From Augochlora pura (Eukaryota > Arthropoda > Insecta > Hymenoptera > Halictidae): a stretch of 64,000 bases of DNA. The position numbers and the translations under genes were made by a program. The stretch lies in assembly GCF_028453695.1 (NCBI RefSeq), contig NC_135774.1, positions 13,702,001-13,766,000 on the forward strand, in the 5' to 3' direction. Of the stretch, positions 24,000-38,284 are shown piece after piece; within the stretch, counting starts at the first letter, position 1, and every line of letters starts with the position of its first letter. Under the pieces are notes generated by a model, which saw only the letters and a list, made by a program, of their open reading frames with translations, did no database searches and was not told the DNA's origin.

Positions 24000-26900
24000 T
24001 TGAATACGTCGCGGGTTAGGGTGTCGCTCGGCCGAACGTATAAACGACACTTGGCCGTGTAGCCGTTCTCTACCCCCCCTTGTCGCATTAATTATCCCGG
24101 TTATGGGAGCATTAATTTCGATCGAGTAAGCTAATTCACCGTTCCAAGTAATTTTATCCGAATAGTGGAGAACGTCAAGCCACCGTCAGCGGCGGAGCAA
24201 TTAACGTTACACGCTGCTCTGAACCCGGGCTTTGAACCTGCAACCTCTTCTCCCTTAAATCGCACGCACGCGGCCACGCGCTGCACGCAGCCTCGCGGTC
24301 TCGTCCCGCTCCGCGCTATTCCGCGCTCGCTTCCCGAGCTCCTTCTTTCCGCCGGCTTCACCGTTCCCCCGCGGTCTCGCTATTTCCCCCTCTTTTTTTT
24401 TTCGTCCGCTTTCTTTCCATCGAATACCGTCGAGCACGTCGTCCTGGCGCAAATTAACGCGACGAAACAAACGCGCTGCCGTTCGACCCCGTTTAATTCT
24501 ACTATTTATCCTTTGTCGTTACACGCGGGCTCGCTTAAGCGGCGCGACCCGCGTCGAAACTGTAGCGCGCCGCTGCAATCTACTCGTTATACCCGGCACC
24601 GGCGGCAAAGCGACGGGAAAGTAGGAACCATTACCTGAGAGCCGGCTGAGAGCTGTTTCGACGACACTGAGCCTTGCCGCGTGTTTGACACCGTTTTTTA
24701 AAGCAACGCGCGGCGCGCCGCTCCCCGAATCGAGAGCGCGCGCGAACCCGTCCGCGCCCCTCCGGATCTTTCGTTCTCGCCTGGCCGAGAGGCACGCGTC
24801 AAAGGGAGTTTTAACGAATATTTGTCGCAAGAAGCTTCTCGATAGATTTATTCGAGAGCCGATGAAACGCGCACGGAAAAGGCGCGGCCACTTATCAGGC
24901 AAAGCGTGTTGCGATTTCAACGCGAGCAACACATATCGGCACGCTTCCAGGCGGAATTGTGCAGCGCTGTTTCTCTTTCCCTCTTCTTTCCGCCCGTTCT
25001 TCAAAGACCCTTTCTTCTCCTGGCCGGGAATTAAAGGATTCCGATGCCGCGTACTCCAATTAGCGCGCTGCTAATTAAATATTGGACAGCGTCGCGTTCG
25101 TCGCACGTTTCGCGAGCGACAATTCGCGAAGGCTTGCCTTTCGCGGGAACAGAGGGACGCGCTCGCGCGCGCGCGCCGTCCGCGTATTCAGATGTAAGTT
25201 GTCGGCGTTTAAAAGCTTCATTTCCGAGCGCTTTCATACGTTGGAAAACCGGGAAGATGCTGTAATTATATTTTAACGCGTTTAACTCCCCCTTCCTCGC
25301 TCCCTCCCTCTCTCCCGACAAAACAGTCTAATTAGCGCGTGCTCTTACGTCTGAATGCACAGCCGAAACGCGCGACAAAACAAGCACTCCCGAGCCTAAA
25401 GGATGACTTCGCGCGTGCAATTTGCTCGGCTCCGCGGATCCGGATAATTAGAGGCGGCCGCGTTAAACGGGAGGAGCGGAATTTCGCGGATCGTCGAAAG
25501 GTTCTTGAAGCGGCCCGCGCTGCGACGGGTTATCAATTCGTTTCGACGAACAAATGATTTCGTCGGTTCTTTCACTCGACCTTTACGCGAGTTCCTGAAG
25601 TGCTGGATAAATTTTGCGAGACTGGCTCGGGATGCCGAAAGTTGCGGAAATGATGTGTAATGGGGACACTGTTAGTCAAAGGTTTATTTTTAGAATATCC
25701 CGGTACCGAGACGTTTTATTATTAAAAAAATTGCATTCGAGTTTTCTATCAGGTGATTATGGCTCTAAATAATACATTGATTAGATAATAGAATAATAGA
25801 ATGATTATTAGAATATTTTTATAAAATAAAATTAAACTATACTTACATGGTATCGGATAAATCGCAGTTTAATTGGAATGTAACAAGTTTAACATAAATT
25901 TTCAAGGTTGGACAATGTTCATACTGCGCTCTCTTTATTTTTTCTTTATTTTAGAACGTGCCAGATTTAGCGTAGAAGATAATCGTCGCTTTGTTTCGTT
26001 TCCGTCGTCGGCTCTTCGATTTTTACACGAGCCCGTCCGGTTGACCCACTGTACAGAGTTCAGGGATCGTTCGTTTAATAAAAACCGCCGCGGGAGCATA
26101 ACTTATCGCCCCGATACGCATCTGCCCGGCGTCCAATCGTCGTTCCGGCAACTTTTAATACTTCTCGCTGGCCGACGACGGAGGGGTGTCATTGTAACAG
26201 AAACAATGGGGTTCGAACGACCGGTGTAATAAACCATTCACGGGTTGTCGAATATTAATCGGCACCCTTTCCGCGTGGGTCCAAGTCTCTCTCTCTCTCG
26301 TTTGTGTAAACGCGTCACAGGAGGGGTGGAGGGGGGGGGGGGCAGCGCGTAGAATAAACCGTCGAGTTTAATATAGGTTCGCGCGGCCGTTGAAGAAAAT
26401 CCGTAAACCGATGAAATATTCAGGGAACACGGGATTTATTCCCGTTCCCCGGCCGTTCCATTCGCGAAACCCCGCGGAACTTTCCATTTTTCATTGACTC
26501 TTTGACAGAAAAGTTTCCCGAGGAACATTTCATAAAATATAAGCTCTATTACGAACCAACAGCCGGAGATTTATTAACCGTCCGACTACCCGCCGTCGGC
26601 GTCGTCGCAGCCCACGCCGGAATTAATTCGCGCTGTGTTTTTCCTGCGAACCGAATTCCTCCATACGTTCGATCAACAGGCCGCGAGATAAAATTCTCTG
26701 TTCCGGAACACCGACTGCTGTAAATCTCCCGGCCGGCTACGCTCCGGCAATAGCTGCTACGAGGGTCTGTCCGAGATTCTTCCTCGTTCGCAGGCTTTCG
26801 AATCACCGTGCTACGAGCTCTCCCTCTCTGTCGATTCGAGAAAATTGTCGTGCACAGTCGTTCGAGGAAGTCTGCGAAATTTTAATAAGCCATGAAAACA

Positions 26901-28490
26901 TGTATAATTATTTTCATTTCTCGCGAACGTGAAGAATGACTCTTGATCGATCTTTCACAAATTGTCGATGGTTTTGCCTTGTTGCTATTTCGTTAAAATG
27001 AATCGCACGACAATAAACTTAGACTCATTTTGAAGCTTCAAGTTTCTAATTTCGCTGTAGATTGTTCATTTTTTATTGCAAGTTCCTGTCTATCATTACA
27101 GATGGGAAATTAAAGTCACAGGATTGAGACAGTGCTCTGACAATTTTATATATTATAATATGCAATCAAAAATTTATTTCATTCGCCTCTTTAACAATTC
27201 AGTAAGTAGCCATTTACCTTCCTGCATTGTCGAATAAATTGTTCCAATTAACCACTACGTTTACGGTCATTCTAAATCGCTACATTTAATCTCACGAGCG
27301 AAAGGGTTCAAGCAATCATCGATTGGTGAAAGATAGGAAACGAAACAGCAGCAGACGAAATTCCACTGCACAGGGAGCAGTGAGTCACCGGCGCGCTCTA
27401 GAATCGTTCCATCGGATGCTCGAGGATAAAATAAACGCGGCTCAGTTTCCCGGCCCACTCTAGCCAGGGAAAGGAACGTTCACGCGTGTCGCGATTAATT
27501 TGGTGTGTCGTATCGCCGACTAGCAAGATCCAATTCCTCCGGAAACGGCGGGGAGAGATCGCGGAGCTATGGAGGGGACCGTACGAAAATTAACACGCAT
27601 CGAAACGAGCAACAAGTAAACGGTCCTCTCGTGGAACGACGTCGCCGACGACAACGTAGTCAACGACGTCGACGCAGCAACGGCTATTCTCTTCGCAGCG
27701 AGTATTTTATGCCGGCATACAATCGGGCCGGGGAGTCGTTTAAGCGCTCCCGCCGCGGTGAAGATTGCGAAATGGGGCGCGGCCGGTGACCGGCCGTATT
27801 CACCACTACGAATCCGAAACGTTCCGGACGACTTCTAATTAGAGCGGCTCATCCGTCTGTCTCCGAGATGTCCTCGGCTCGAAATTTTCGTTTCTCGTCG
27901 AGTCCGCCGCAGAGCGGAGGACAGCCCGGTGGCTGCTAGGAGCCTCGAGGAGAGGAGGTCCGGGGAACGGAGACAGGCAAAGTGCAGTGAATCATTTCAT
28001 GAGCATAAATTAGCGCCCCGTCGCAACGCCGGTTAATTAATTAAGGTAAATTGTCCTAAGCGTAAGTAACTGCCGGCGCCTGGGTCACTTCTCCGTTCCT
28101 CCTCCGTTCCTCCTCCTCCTCTGTCACCTCCTCTGCCTCCGCCTCCTCTTCCTCTATCCACCGTCGTGACTTTCCGACTGCCGTCCTCTTCCTCTTCTGG
28201 GCTAGCCAAGAACTCTCTCCGGTCGGTCGCGTCGGTCCGCGGGACCAGTTTCCGGAAGACCGGGTTCCTTCTCCCACAGTTCATTCTCCGCGTTTGACAC
28301 CCCCTACGTCATTGTCTCCGTAGCGAACGAGGAGTACAAGTATTCCGGGCGAGAACTATTCCTTCAACGTTTTAGATTTACGGGCAAACCGGTCGCCGAC
28401 CAACCAAAAACACGGCCAAACCGGGGGCACGTTTTTATTACCGGGAAGAACGGAAGTTCGAACGTCTATAGAAACGTTGGAGAAATTTTC
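24000..28490. other. Intronic non-coding stretch
   Basis: GC-rich at 24.0-25.6, 25.96-26.88 and 27.27-28.48 kb; AT-rich at 25.66-25.96 and 26.88-27.26 kb. A 12-G run lies at 26331-26342. GAGGAGG-rich low-complexity sequence on the minus strand occupies about 28085-28200. A GATTGAAGCTTC-like dispersed repeat piece lies near 26995-27095. No exon or RNA gene is recognised. Confidence 0.5.
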
Positions 28491-28649
28491 TCATTTATAT
28501 AGTTACGGTAGATTTCAAGACCGAAGCTTCTCCTTCACAATGGTGCTCTAAAAATTGTGCCACGATTTTTGTGCGCGACGTTATGGAACAGAATTGTCGA
28601 GCAGCTTTGGTTCCGTAAATTCTTTTATGTTTGCAAAGTATACCTGTCG

Positions 28650-28930
28650 TTCGGAGTGCTATAAAATCGTATAGAAAAATCGTAGCCCCATTCTGGAGGG
28701 CTCGTTGCACAGAGGAGACTTCAATCTGTAATTCTACGGTGGTTTTATATGAAATAAACAATTTTTTAAAGTTTCTACAGATGTTTGAACTTTGTATAAG
28801 ACTGTACCTTGCAGAGATATAATGAATTTCTACGAGCGTATTTCTTCTTCGTTTTTGTGTTATAAAATGGCTAGAAAAAATCGTAGATTGATTTTCGACG
28901 CCTCGTTGCAAAAGGGAAGCATCGGTCCCC
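28650..28930. repeat. Two-unit 201-bp repeat in an AT-rich block
   Basis: TATAAAAT (28660 and 28861) and CTCGTTGCA (28701 and 28902) each recur exactly 201 bp apart, with AGAAAAATCGTAG between them in both units. The first unit also carries GGAGACTTCAATCTG-AATTCTACGGT (about 28713-28740), matching a copy near 44216-44246. An inverted relative of that word lies at about 28500-28530. This looks like an old interspersed repeat family with internal duplication. Confidence 0.75.
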
Positions 28931-31900
28931 GCAATCGCGGTATATATTTATTAACAAACCATTTCCTCGCTCGCCGTGTATATGATTTGAAAGTCGATAC
29001 TTTCATCGATCGCGCGAAATATATGAATTTAAAATAAATGTTTGATTTCCTGATCGGAGGGGCGATGAATCCATTTGTGCTCTGAGTGTTCCATTACTCG
29101 CGGCTTCGAGAAATATAAAATGTTTCGTTATTCCGATAAAATCCAATAATATCGCGGCTTGGTACTGCAAACGAAATTTTAATTGGAAACAAAAAAAATC
29201 AGAACAGTTCCGTGGAAATTTACAAAACCGTGATCGGAGGTGAGAAAGTTAAGACGAGGGGAAACGTGTGTCGCATCGACGGGATGAAACGAGGGTTAAA
29301 AGGGGTGATGGTTCGAGTAATTTGTTTTTGAGTCTAACGCGGGTTCGCCGGGGTGCACGGAGGCGGTGGGGACGGATTCTGAAATCGGTCAGCTGTCGCG
29401 GCACCTGTCGTTGGGACCGCTCTCTCGCGGTGAATTACTGTTCGGGGACAAAGTCAATGAAAGTTAAACCAGCAAAGATCGGGATATTACCGATGCAAAG
29501 TTTCCCCTGGAAGCGTATTTCAACTCCCACCGCTGGGTAAATGGGAAACTGAGACTTCCTGTGAAGTTCGAAATTGGAAAAAATCTTCGGTCCCTACGAT
29601 CGCATGGCTCAGCGACTTCCCGGCGTCGTTTGAACCCCGGGACGGCGGCTGGATTCAAAGAAAACACCGCGGAAATGAAGTCGTTCCTCGGATATCGTAT
29701 CTCGGATTTGCGCGTCGAATTAAACCACCCTACACGAACCCCTCTCTCTCTCACTCCCTCTCTCTCTATGTCTCTCTCATCTCCCTCTCCGTTGTTATTC
29801 CAGCTCGGTGCAATCTGTCGTCGGACTGATTCGATTCAGCGAGTTCGCCTGGGCGAAATGAATCCCATCGCGCTACGCGTGGAACAAAGGCGTTCTAAAT
29901 AGTCCAATGGCATCATGGTAACCGGGGATTTTTAGCACCCCGCCACGGTTTAATTGACCCTTTTCAACGGCCGCACAATACGCACCCAAGTTTTAATAAC
30001 TAAATTGCGTCGGTTCACCGAAAAACAGCGGCTGGAGGGGGGAAGGGGAGGAGGAAAAAAAAAGAGAGAGAGAGAACGCATCGGGCGAACAGAGCGTCAT
30101 TGTGTGCCCGGCGCAAGCAACTTCTTGAATGAGGAGCAGCGCATTTTATGAAACTGTGAAAGCGCCGCGCGGCGCGCACCGCGTTAATGAAAAACAACTT
30201 TCGACTACAACGAACGATCGCTATGGCAACCAAATTTTCCACGGAACCGCGAGAACTCCGTAAAAAACGCGGCGGCGGTGTTCCCGCGGGGTTACCGGCG
30301 CGCCCTTCCGAAAAAATAAATTGCAGACAGGCGGGCGTGTTAATTGGGAATCGAAAATCGGAGTCGCGGAAAGGAAAATCTTCCGGGTAACCGCATCCGG
30401 ATGGTTTTCCTTCCGGATTTCGCCTCCGGGCCGTCTCCGCGAGCGCGGGCGTTCCCTCGTTCGGGTAGTTAGAGAACCGTTTGCCAGAGTTTCAACTGCC
30501 AACGAAACTTGAACGGAGCTGCCTCGCGCGCGCGTTCCCCCGGTCCGTTATGGTTTCACGGATTTACACGGCGGCCGGTGCGCGCCGATCCGCCAGCCAA
30601 TTTCGAGCGAATTTTCCGAACCCCGGGATAACCTTAGCCCCGGTTACACCGCCGGGTTTTTCTTTTTCGTGGAAAAACGGGTCGTTCGAACAAGCGGGTC
30701 GGACCTGTTCCACCGGCGCTGCCCGTGGCCGCAGAATTTTTCTCACATTAACGAGCCCCGAAGATAAATGGTCTTTTTTTCGAGGAGCGCCGAGAAGCCC
30801 TCCTCCTCCCAGCCTTGCTGTACATTCGTTAAATTCGAGTCATTACATAAATTGTTGTTTCACCGCGGCCGCGGAGGGGGGAGAAAAAAAGGGAGCGCCT
30901 GGACGGTAAGTGTCGCTCGGTCCGGGGCGCCGCAAAAAAGTAGCCATGAAAAATGCGACAGTGTTTTGATTAATATTGCACTAAAAATCCCGGTTAACGA
31001 GCGTCTTAATGACAGGATAATTAAAGCAACCGAGCGGCCATCCGCGGTACAGTGCGCGTAATTAATGGACGCCCGCTGAATGGAAGTTAAAAGGCTAATG
31101 AATTACGTTATTTACGATCGGAACTTCCACCCGGCGAAATAAATCTCAATGACCGGTGATCCACCACAGATTCGTTCGCAGACGGCTGTAATATTTATTA
31201 CGTCGCCGGATTACTCGAGATATCTGAGATATTGTGGTAAACTCGAGGAAAATATGCCGCGGCGTGAAATGTAATTGAGATAAACAACATGGCGATGGTC
31301 GAAAAATAAAAAAAAGTCGCCCCGCAGTTTATCATTCTATTAATGTCGGCCGGGGATCCTTCAGCAACGCGTGTTGACTTTGCATGGTAATCCAGGCATC
31401 CGTTTTTATCAGCGTTCCCCGCGCCGATATTCTTTAACGTTGACAAAAGACTCGGAAGAATAATTAATCCGCCGTTGGATCTTTCCGCGAAACAAAAGCC
31501 GTGTCTTCGTTAATTGCAGCGAGCTCGTGTCCGACAGAAAATTCTTTGTGTCTTTAATAATTTCAGGAAGCGGGTAATAAGCACAGCTTTTCATCCTTTC
31601 GCTCATTGTATCCACCTTCTTGTACAGTAAATAAATCATATTACAGTATTCATTTTAGTGCAAACAAAATTAACCCTTCCGCAGATCAAAATTGGACGTA
31701 GACGATTGAATATTCAAATTTAATACGAATTTATATAATCATTTATAAAATAATACGAACGTCATTACGAACAGTCCATCTCCATTAATCCTCAATAATT
31801 GTTTAAACGATGCGATTCGATTTTATAAATTGAACATAAATTCTATTACGAATAATTATAAACGACTGCATTTAACGTGCGAAAGGGTGCATTACATTTG

Positions 31901-34784
31901 CAAAAAGGCGAATACGATTTTCAAGTGGCCGAGCGAACACGATCTAGAAAACATGATCAACCTTGTCCTCTGTAAATTTTGTATAGCATTCTATAAACAT
32001 TTCGGGACTTTCCGCCGGTTTATATCGCGACTGTTCATTTCCGTGATGAACAGTAAATCCACGGTACAATAATTAACGATACCGGGAGTCGCCGTGTCGT
32101 TTACGAAACTCTGCGAAACGCCCGGTCCAACGGCCGGCCGGGTTACAACAATGTTTCGCCGCTGGTTTTTCGCCGGATTGTTGCGAATTTCGACACGAAA
32201 TTTATCCACTCGCGGTGAATAGAAATTATCGAACGAATTTTACGGTACGTGCGGATCGACGGTTTCGCAGCGCGGCTGGCATAAAAGCGACACAATTACC
32301 GATACATACCGGCGTGGGGAATATTCTTTGCCGAGCGCTGCAACATTTTTCCACGGATCAGCGCGGCCCGCGTTCCGAAACCCCGAGCCACGCCGCCGCC
32401 GCGCACAGCTTGCTGCCGGTTCTGGTTCGATCAATTCTTTCTACACGTGTACCGGCCTGCGGATTACGCGTCGTAAAACGAAACACGTATGCCTATCGGC
32501 CGCGCCATCAACTTTCACGATCGTTACCACAATTAAAACGAATTCTCGCGGCCGTAATAACGATCCCCCCGCGCCCGCGCGTTCCGTCCGCGTCCACGGC
32601 ATTCCGTACGCAAAACCCGCGCTCCGTCCGCCGGAATTGCCCGGTCGACAGCCCGGCGGAATCGCGTGCTGGAAAATGGGAAATTCGTCCTTATCGCCGT
32701 GGAATCCGGTGACGTTAATGAAGAAACCTCGCGCGCCGCTGAATCGATCGGTTTCATTTATCAGCCGGTATCTGTTTCGCTTCTTCGACTGATTGTCCAT
32801 CGATCATTTCTTTCCGAATTTCTATTTCGTCACATTTTTATTGCCGCTCGAATTTTCTTAGGTGACATTGTAAAAATACAGAGATTATTTGGAGGATTTT
32901 TGTGGAATATTTCTCTGTACACAATAGCTAAGATTCTTCCGATTAACACTAAATCCACCTTTGCAGGTGAATAGTCATTTTCAGGTCCGAATTTTTCATT
33001 TCAATATTGTTGAAATTGTGGAGACTTTTTTCACTGGAATTGATGAATTAATTCCTTAATTCCAGCTTATATTATAATTGAAATCACACTGTTAATATTA
33101 CCAATCTTATAATGTCATTTTCAGTGCTCGATAGGGTTAGCATTTACAACTCATTTGAACATTAGCTAAAATGAGTCCAAACACGATAGAAATCGTACTA
33201 CGTCTACTAACCATATATGCCGAGAATGCTTAGTAATTAATCCAGGAATAGTTTAAATTGCTCCGTTTTACATCGCGGCTGTCCTCATTTTAATCCTACA
33301 GCTCTCACAGCTATTCATGGATGCAATTAAATAACTGAGACCAAAATTACTGAAAATCATATTTTCCTTATTAAACTTTCAATTATATTCTCTATATACC
33401 TTCTATATACCTATAATTATATTCTCTTACTTTATCAAGCTGTGCTCGCCTCCCTAATGGAAAAACGACCTGTTCGCGAGAATTCACACGCCGCCACACG
33501 ATGTAAATTTAACCATGCACCGGCACGCCATTATTACAGACGGAATCCATAGCACCGCTGATTGCGGGACAGCATTTAAATCGACCTCGTTAATTCCCCA
33601 TAACATTCCCTTCGCCTTGCGATACCGTTGCACCCTGCACCCCACGACACCATGCGAATCAGCCGACAAACAGGGTCGACGAAATTATGGCATGATATTC
33701 GACGCGTCCGGTAATCCAGCCGCATCCCGCAACATCCGGCCAAATCGAATTCGGGTCGCGCGTGTTGGACGCGTAGACATCGATCTAACCTGTCGGTGTA
33801 ATTAATCTATAAACGTGGCGAATGCCACGAAAAGGCGACGACAGGACGGCTTCGAATTGTTGCAATCCCGCTGCCAGGCTCTACGATCACGGACGAATTA
33901 ATTTCGCGATTCCGGCGTTCGGCGATGGACGTCCGATTGCGCGAAAAGTTCGCCCCCACGTCGAAGGAAAATCGGAGTAGAAATCTGTCGATTACCAGCC
34001 GTACTCTAATTGGCCCAAAGAATTATAAAACGTGTCTCGAATGCATTTCAATCGCTCGAGTCGCTTTAGGCAGGTTTGGATACAGTTTATTGATTCGGTT
34101 CATGGAAAACAGCTATGAAAATTCAAAGAAGTATTTTAACTGTTATAAGGAAATTGTTGACCCATTTTATATTGGTTATATAAAGCGCGTAATGGTTATT
34201 CTGCTTTAAATACTGTAATAAGCGAATAATTGGATAACAAAGTGCCGTAAAATTAGGCGAAAGTTACGAGCTTTTAGCGCTCGTTGTTTTTACTTTCGTG
34301 CCTAATTCGCAACAGTTTATCAGGGAATTAACAAAGCATACGGCACGGAGGCTCGTGTCCGGCAGGAAGGGGGCGAACGAGGGTGTGTCCAAACGTCACG
34401 GTTTGCGCCAGAACCTGCCGACTGTTAATTCGACTCTGACGCCGTGATTTAGAGATGTCCCGCGTTTACACACAATACGCGTGTTGTGTGCACGCGTGGG
34501 CGTACACGTTCCGCCGTGCATAGACATGCGTGGCTGCGCCTTATGTGCACGGGGACGCCGCGGACAAACGAATGTTTTCCTGTTTACGGATCCGTACGGC
34601 GCGCTGTCATTCACCTAGCAGTTTTTACCGATCCCATGAATCGCCTCCGTTGACAGCTACGTCGTCGACGACCTCCTCGCTGTCCCAGAAACGAGCGTTT
34701 CTTTTCCTCGTTCACTTCATTTGCACCCTATTGGATTGTACGTTCTTCGAAACGTGACGCAAGAACAATTAAACTATCATCTGG
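28931..34784. other. Intronic non-coding stretch
   Basis: AT-rich at about 29.0-29.22, 31.6-32.08, 32.8-33.48 and 34.08-34.3 kb; otherwise GC-rich. A CT repeat lies at about 29740-29795, and a G/GA-rich low-complexity run at 30030-30075. No exon, RNA gene or transposon protein was recognised. Confidence 0.5.
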
Positions 34785-35240
34785 CGTCTGTTGTGAAAGG
34801 GTAGAGAGTTGGTGATTAAAAGCGTAGAGGAAGACGTAATTCTCCATTTCGAAATGTGTGTGGAAAATAGTAGTCTGCTTCTTTCCCACCATTGCTTCAT
34901 TTGCTTTCTATTCATTTCTGTGATTTATCGAGAATTAAAATAGAAGCACTTGAATTTTAATTTCACGTTTGCTGTAAAAGTATAAAGAAAGATAGAAGTA
35001 TCAAGGGAGGTGTAATTTTTCATTTTAACTGTGTATGGCAATTTATTTTTAGCTTCTTTCTCTCGTTTAATTAATTCGGCGTCCACCTGTGTTTTATTGA
35101 ACAAATAAAGTAAGATCGCTTAAGTCATCTTTCTGCATTCGTCGTAATAGTATAAACATCCATTCATTAACAGCGTCAATGAAGATGTAATTCTCCTGTT
35201 TAGAATACATATGGTAACTTTTTTTTATTAATTTCTTTTA
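34785..35240. repeat. Degenerate tandem array, 175-176-bp period, three units
   Basis: The anchor GAAGAYGTAAT or GGAGGTGTAAT has its GTAAT/GTAA at 34836, 35012 and 35187 (spacing 176 and 175). Each is followed by TTCTCC/TTTTTC-ATTT and a TGTGTRTGG-like word, and preceded about 35-45 bp earlier by a GTATAAA/GGTAGAGA word. All three units are diverged. The array fills an AT-rich intronic block. Confidence 0.7.
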
Positions 35241-38200
35241 TTAACGAATCTTTAGCTTCGTTATATTTGCCTTTGTGCTCTATAGACAAAATGAGGACAC
35301 TGGAGCGTTTAGCTTGCGATAAGCGAAGATAAACAGTTAACGAACGGTGGGGCATAATTCGGCGCATTGAATCGCGCACGTAATTTCCAGGGAAAGTTTC
35401 GAGTCGGACGATCAATCAGTGGAAATTGCGGCTCCGAAGTTTCTGCAAAATCGCAGCCAGTATTTCAGCGAGCCACATGTGGCCGGGAGGCGTGCTGCCA
35501 CCGTTTCAGAAGTATTTCGAATTTGCTCATTTCATCCTCCTTATTTATCTTCGTTGCCCGTCCCGCCTCTGTTTCCGGTGATCAGTTCTTCGTCCGCTCA
35601 CCCCGGTCCTTTTGCTTTCTTTCGGACGGTTCTTGCATGCTGCAGCCACCAACGGCAGCCTGCGCAGCGTCCTTTTCTTATCGCCCCGAGTCCTAAGACC
35701 GCCGTCTTCTTTCCACGGGGGTCTTCCCCCCCCCCCCCCCTCAGCCCGCCATCGTCCCTCCTCCTCGCGCGCCACTCCACCGACGCTACCTTCAGTCTTT
35801 ATTTTCGTTCTTTCAGAATTTCGCCTCGATACGGCCGCGCTGACGGGCCAATGGGTTTCCGGAAAGCATTTGCTACGGTTTCTTCTTCCATCGTACGACT
35901 GCTACAGGATACGCCGAGTCGGACGCAAGCGTTAACCCGTCCACTCCCCTCCTACCCGCCCTTTTTCCACGAGTTTTCTGCATTCGGCGCACACCGCCGG
36001 GCCATCGTTGCGACCGGTATAAAAGTGAAAAATGGCCGCAGCGGAGACGTTTTCGGTTTCTGTGCCGGCGGCGTCGCGCGCGGCGTCAGTTTTACCGCTG
36101 CGCTGTCGGACCCGAGCTATTTGTCTCTCGGATGCCCCGGATATCTACACGCTCGGCCGATCGTCGGCCAGCCTCGTCTCTCTCTCTCTCTCTCTGTCTA
36201 ATGCTCCCCCGATCGAGCTGCCGGGAGGCCGGGGGCCCTCCTCCGGGATCGTTTTCCCGCTCGTTTAAGTCGATGCTTCGAACTCCTCCGACTTCTCTTA
36301 AATCTCGTTTACCAACTTCCTCTCAAATTGCGTTAAAATGTGTTCCGACCCTCCCGTTCTCCGTCCTCCGAGCACTTTGTCAGGACTAATCCTTCAAGAA
36401 TTCGAATTCGATTTGGTCCGCTTCTTCCGGGACGTCGCCGCGCCGAGGCTCCCGTTAGATTCCCGTGGAATTTCAGCCCCGGGTTTAAAGAAGTTTCGCA
36501 GATTGTATAACTCTCTCCCCCGCCCCGTTGCTCGATTAATGCGAGGTATTCGTTTGCGAGCCGGCAATACCCGGCGCGCTCTTTTTATTACAGAAGCGTC
36601 CAACATTGTAGACGCTCCTTCGATTAATGGATCCGACGTCTGATTAAATAAATTTCCGATATCGCGTTACCGGATCCACCGGCGAACTATGCGGACCGGT
36701 GGCAACGCGATCTTTTTTCTACCAGGAACGATTCCGCGGAGCCGACGAATTTTCCACGGTCGAATAAATTGGTGTACGCGATCGTAAGGGTATCGAAGGC
36801 CTTCCCCCTCCCCCCACCCCTCCCTCGTTCGTTCGTCGCCGGCTCTTTCTACTTCGGATAATTTCTGTTCGATTAAATGCATTCTAAATATCCGGCCGAC
36901 AAACGGGAACGGAGAACGCGTCGCGCTCGCGCTGCTTAATTTTTCTCAATTTCCCCGGGCGATTAATACCGGATTCGCGTTACAAACACTTCCGGCTGCC
37001 GCGGAATTATGAAATTCCCTCTCGGCACGGTTTTCCGTCTACCGTCTCCCCCGGTTTTCAGAATAATACATTAGGAGCAGCCTTCGCAATGATCAAATTA
37101 CTCGAACAACAGGCATCGTAATGGAATAATACCTGCAGTAATTGCATTGTGCAACTAATTGGAGGGATGTGCTTCGCACTTTGCACAGACCGGGGGTATA
37201 ATCCTTGCGCGAAGCGGTTCCTTTTGGGGGCTGAAACGAGGCTGTGCCGGCGTGTGTGTGCCTCTGCCGCCAGCACACGCATGCGAACACGCAAACACAC
37301 ATGCGCGAGCGCGCGGTCCTCGTGCTCGAAATAAATTATTTGGAATGCGTCCTGGCCCTCGTATGGCTTTCACGAGCAAGTTACACTTGGCGCCTACCCG
37401 GGCTCCTCTTTTTCCCGTGTCGCGACTTCCGCTTTTTCAGCTACAGAAACTAATCTCACAAAGGTTTACAAATAAACCGGCCGCGACTAATTTTATACGT
37501 CGTTCCCGGCTGATGTTTAACCGGTTCCTGTCGCTTATAAAATAAACCCCGTCGTCACCGGCGATATTTTTCCGGCGAACACCGTTCACTCCTCGCCGGC
37601 GATCCTTGTTGTTCCTGTCGCTCGCGCGCATTCGATATCGCGGTGTAGCGCGACCAGCGCAGAGAAATCGTTTTATTTAGACGTCAGCAAGGTTCGCAGT
37701 ACCCTTTTGAGGAGTTCGTCAATATTTCTGGCTGTTTTTAATCATCTTGCTCCTTTGACCGCGACTCGAAAACCAGCCGCGGATCGAGGCTCGACAGTCG
37801 TCGCGGCTCACCGAGATCATTCACAGTTCGAAACGCTCTTCGCTGTTTGATGCTCGGTTACCATCGGCTCGGCGAACCATCGATAAAGATAAAAAGCTGC
37901 GAGGCTCGATTCGACAAGATATTCGCTGGTCGCGGCGTCTCGTCGCGCGCGACTTTCATTCGACTTTTATCCACCGTTTACTCGACTATGATCCGACGTT
38001 GTTGCAGCTCGCTGCGACGTCGCATGTCGATCGGCTGCACCACGGCCTTGAAATCCACATTAGACATTGAGGGGTCAATTGTCGTTAATGGGTGCCCGTG
38101 CTGCGCGCGCGAATCGAGTCTACTCCTTCGTGGCCCTCTTCGTAATGTATCCTCAATTGGCTCTCTATTAGACGCATCAATCTTAATGTCTGCTCTCGGT

Positions 38201-38284
38201 CGCATCGGCGATCCCTCGTCATCGATGCACCTCCGCTCCAGTTTCAACAGCCTTTCTCAGAAACAGAGAGTTTCTGTATTTTTG

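Noticed and set aside
24215..24265. tRNA-like words (GGTTGCAGGTTCAAA on the minus strand)
   Set aside because: It resembles a B-box, but no A-box at the right distance and no cloverleaf pairing could be found.
28033..28284. Glu/Gly/Arg-rich minus-strand frames
   Set aside because: Translation of a GAGGAGG low-complexity stretch.
35419..36201. 260-codon + strand open frame
   Set aside because: Low-complexity Ser/Pro/Arg translation of CT- and C-rich sequence, including the 15-C run. No domain.
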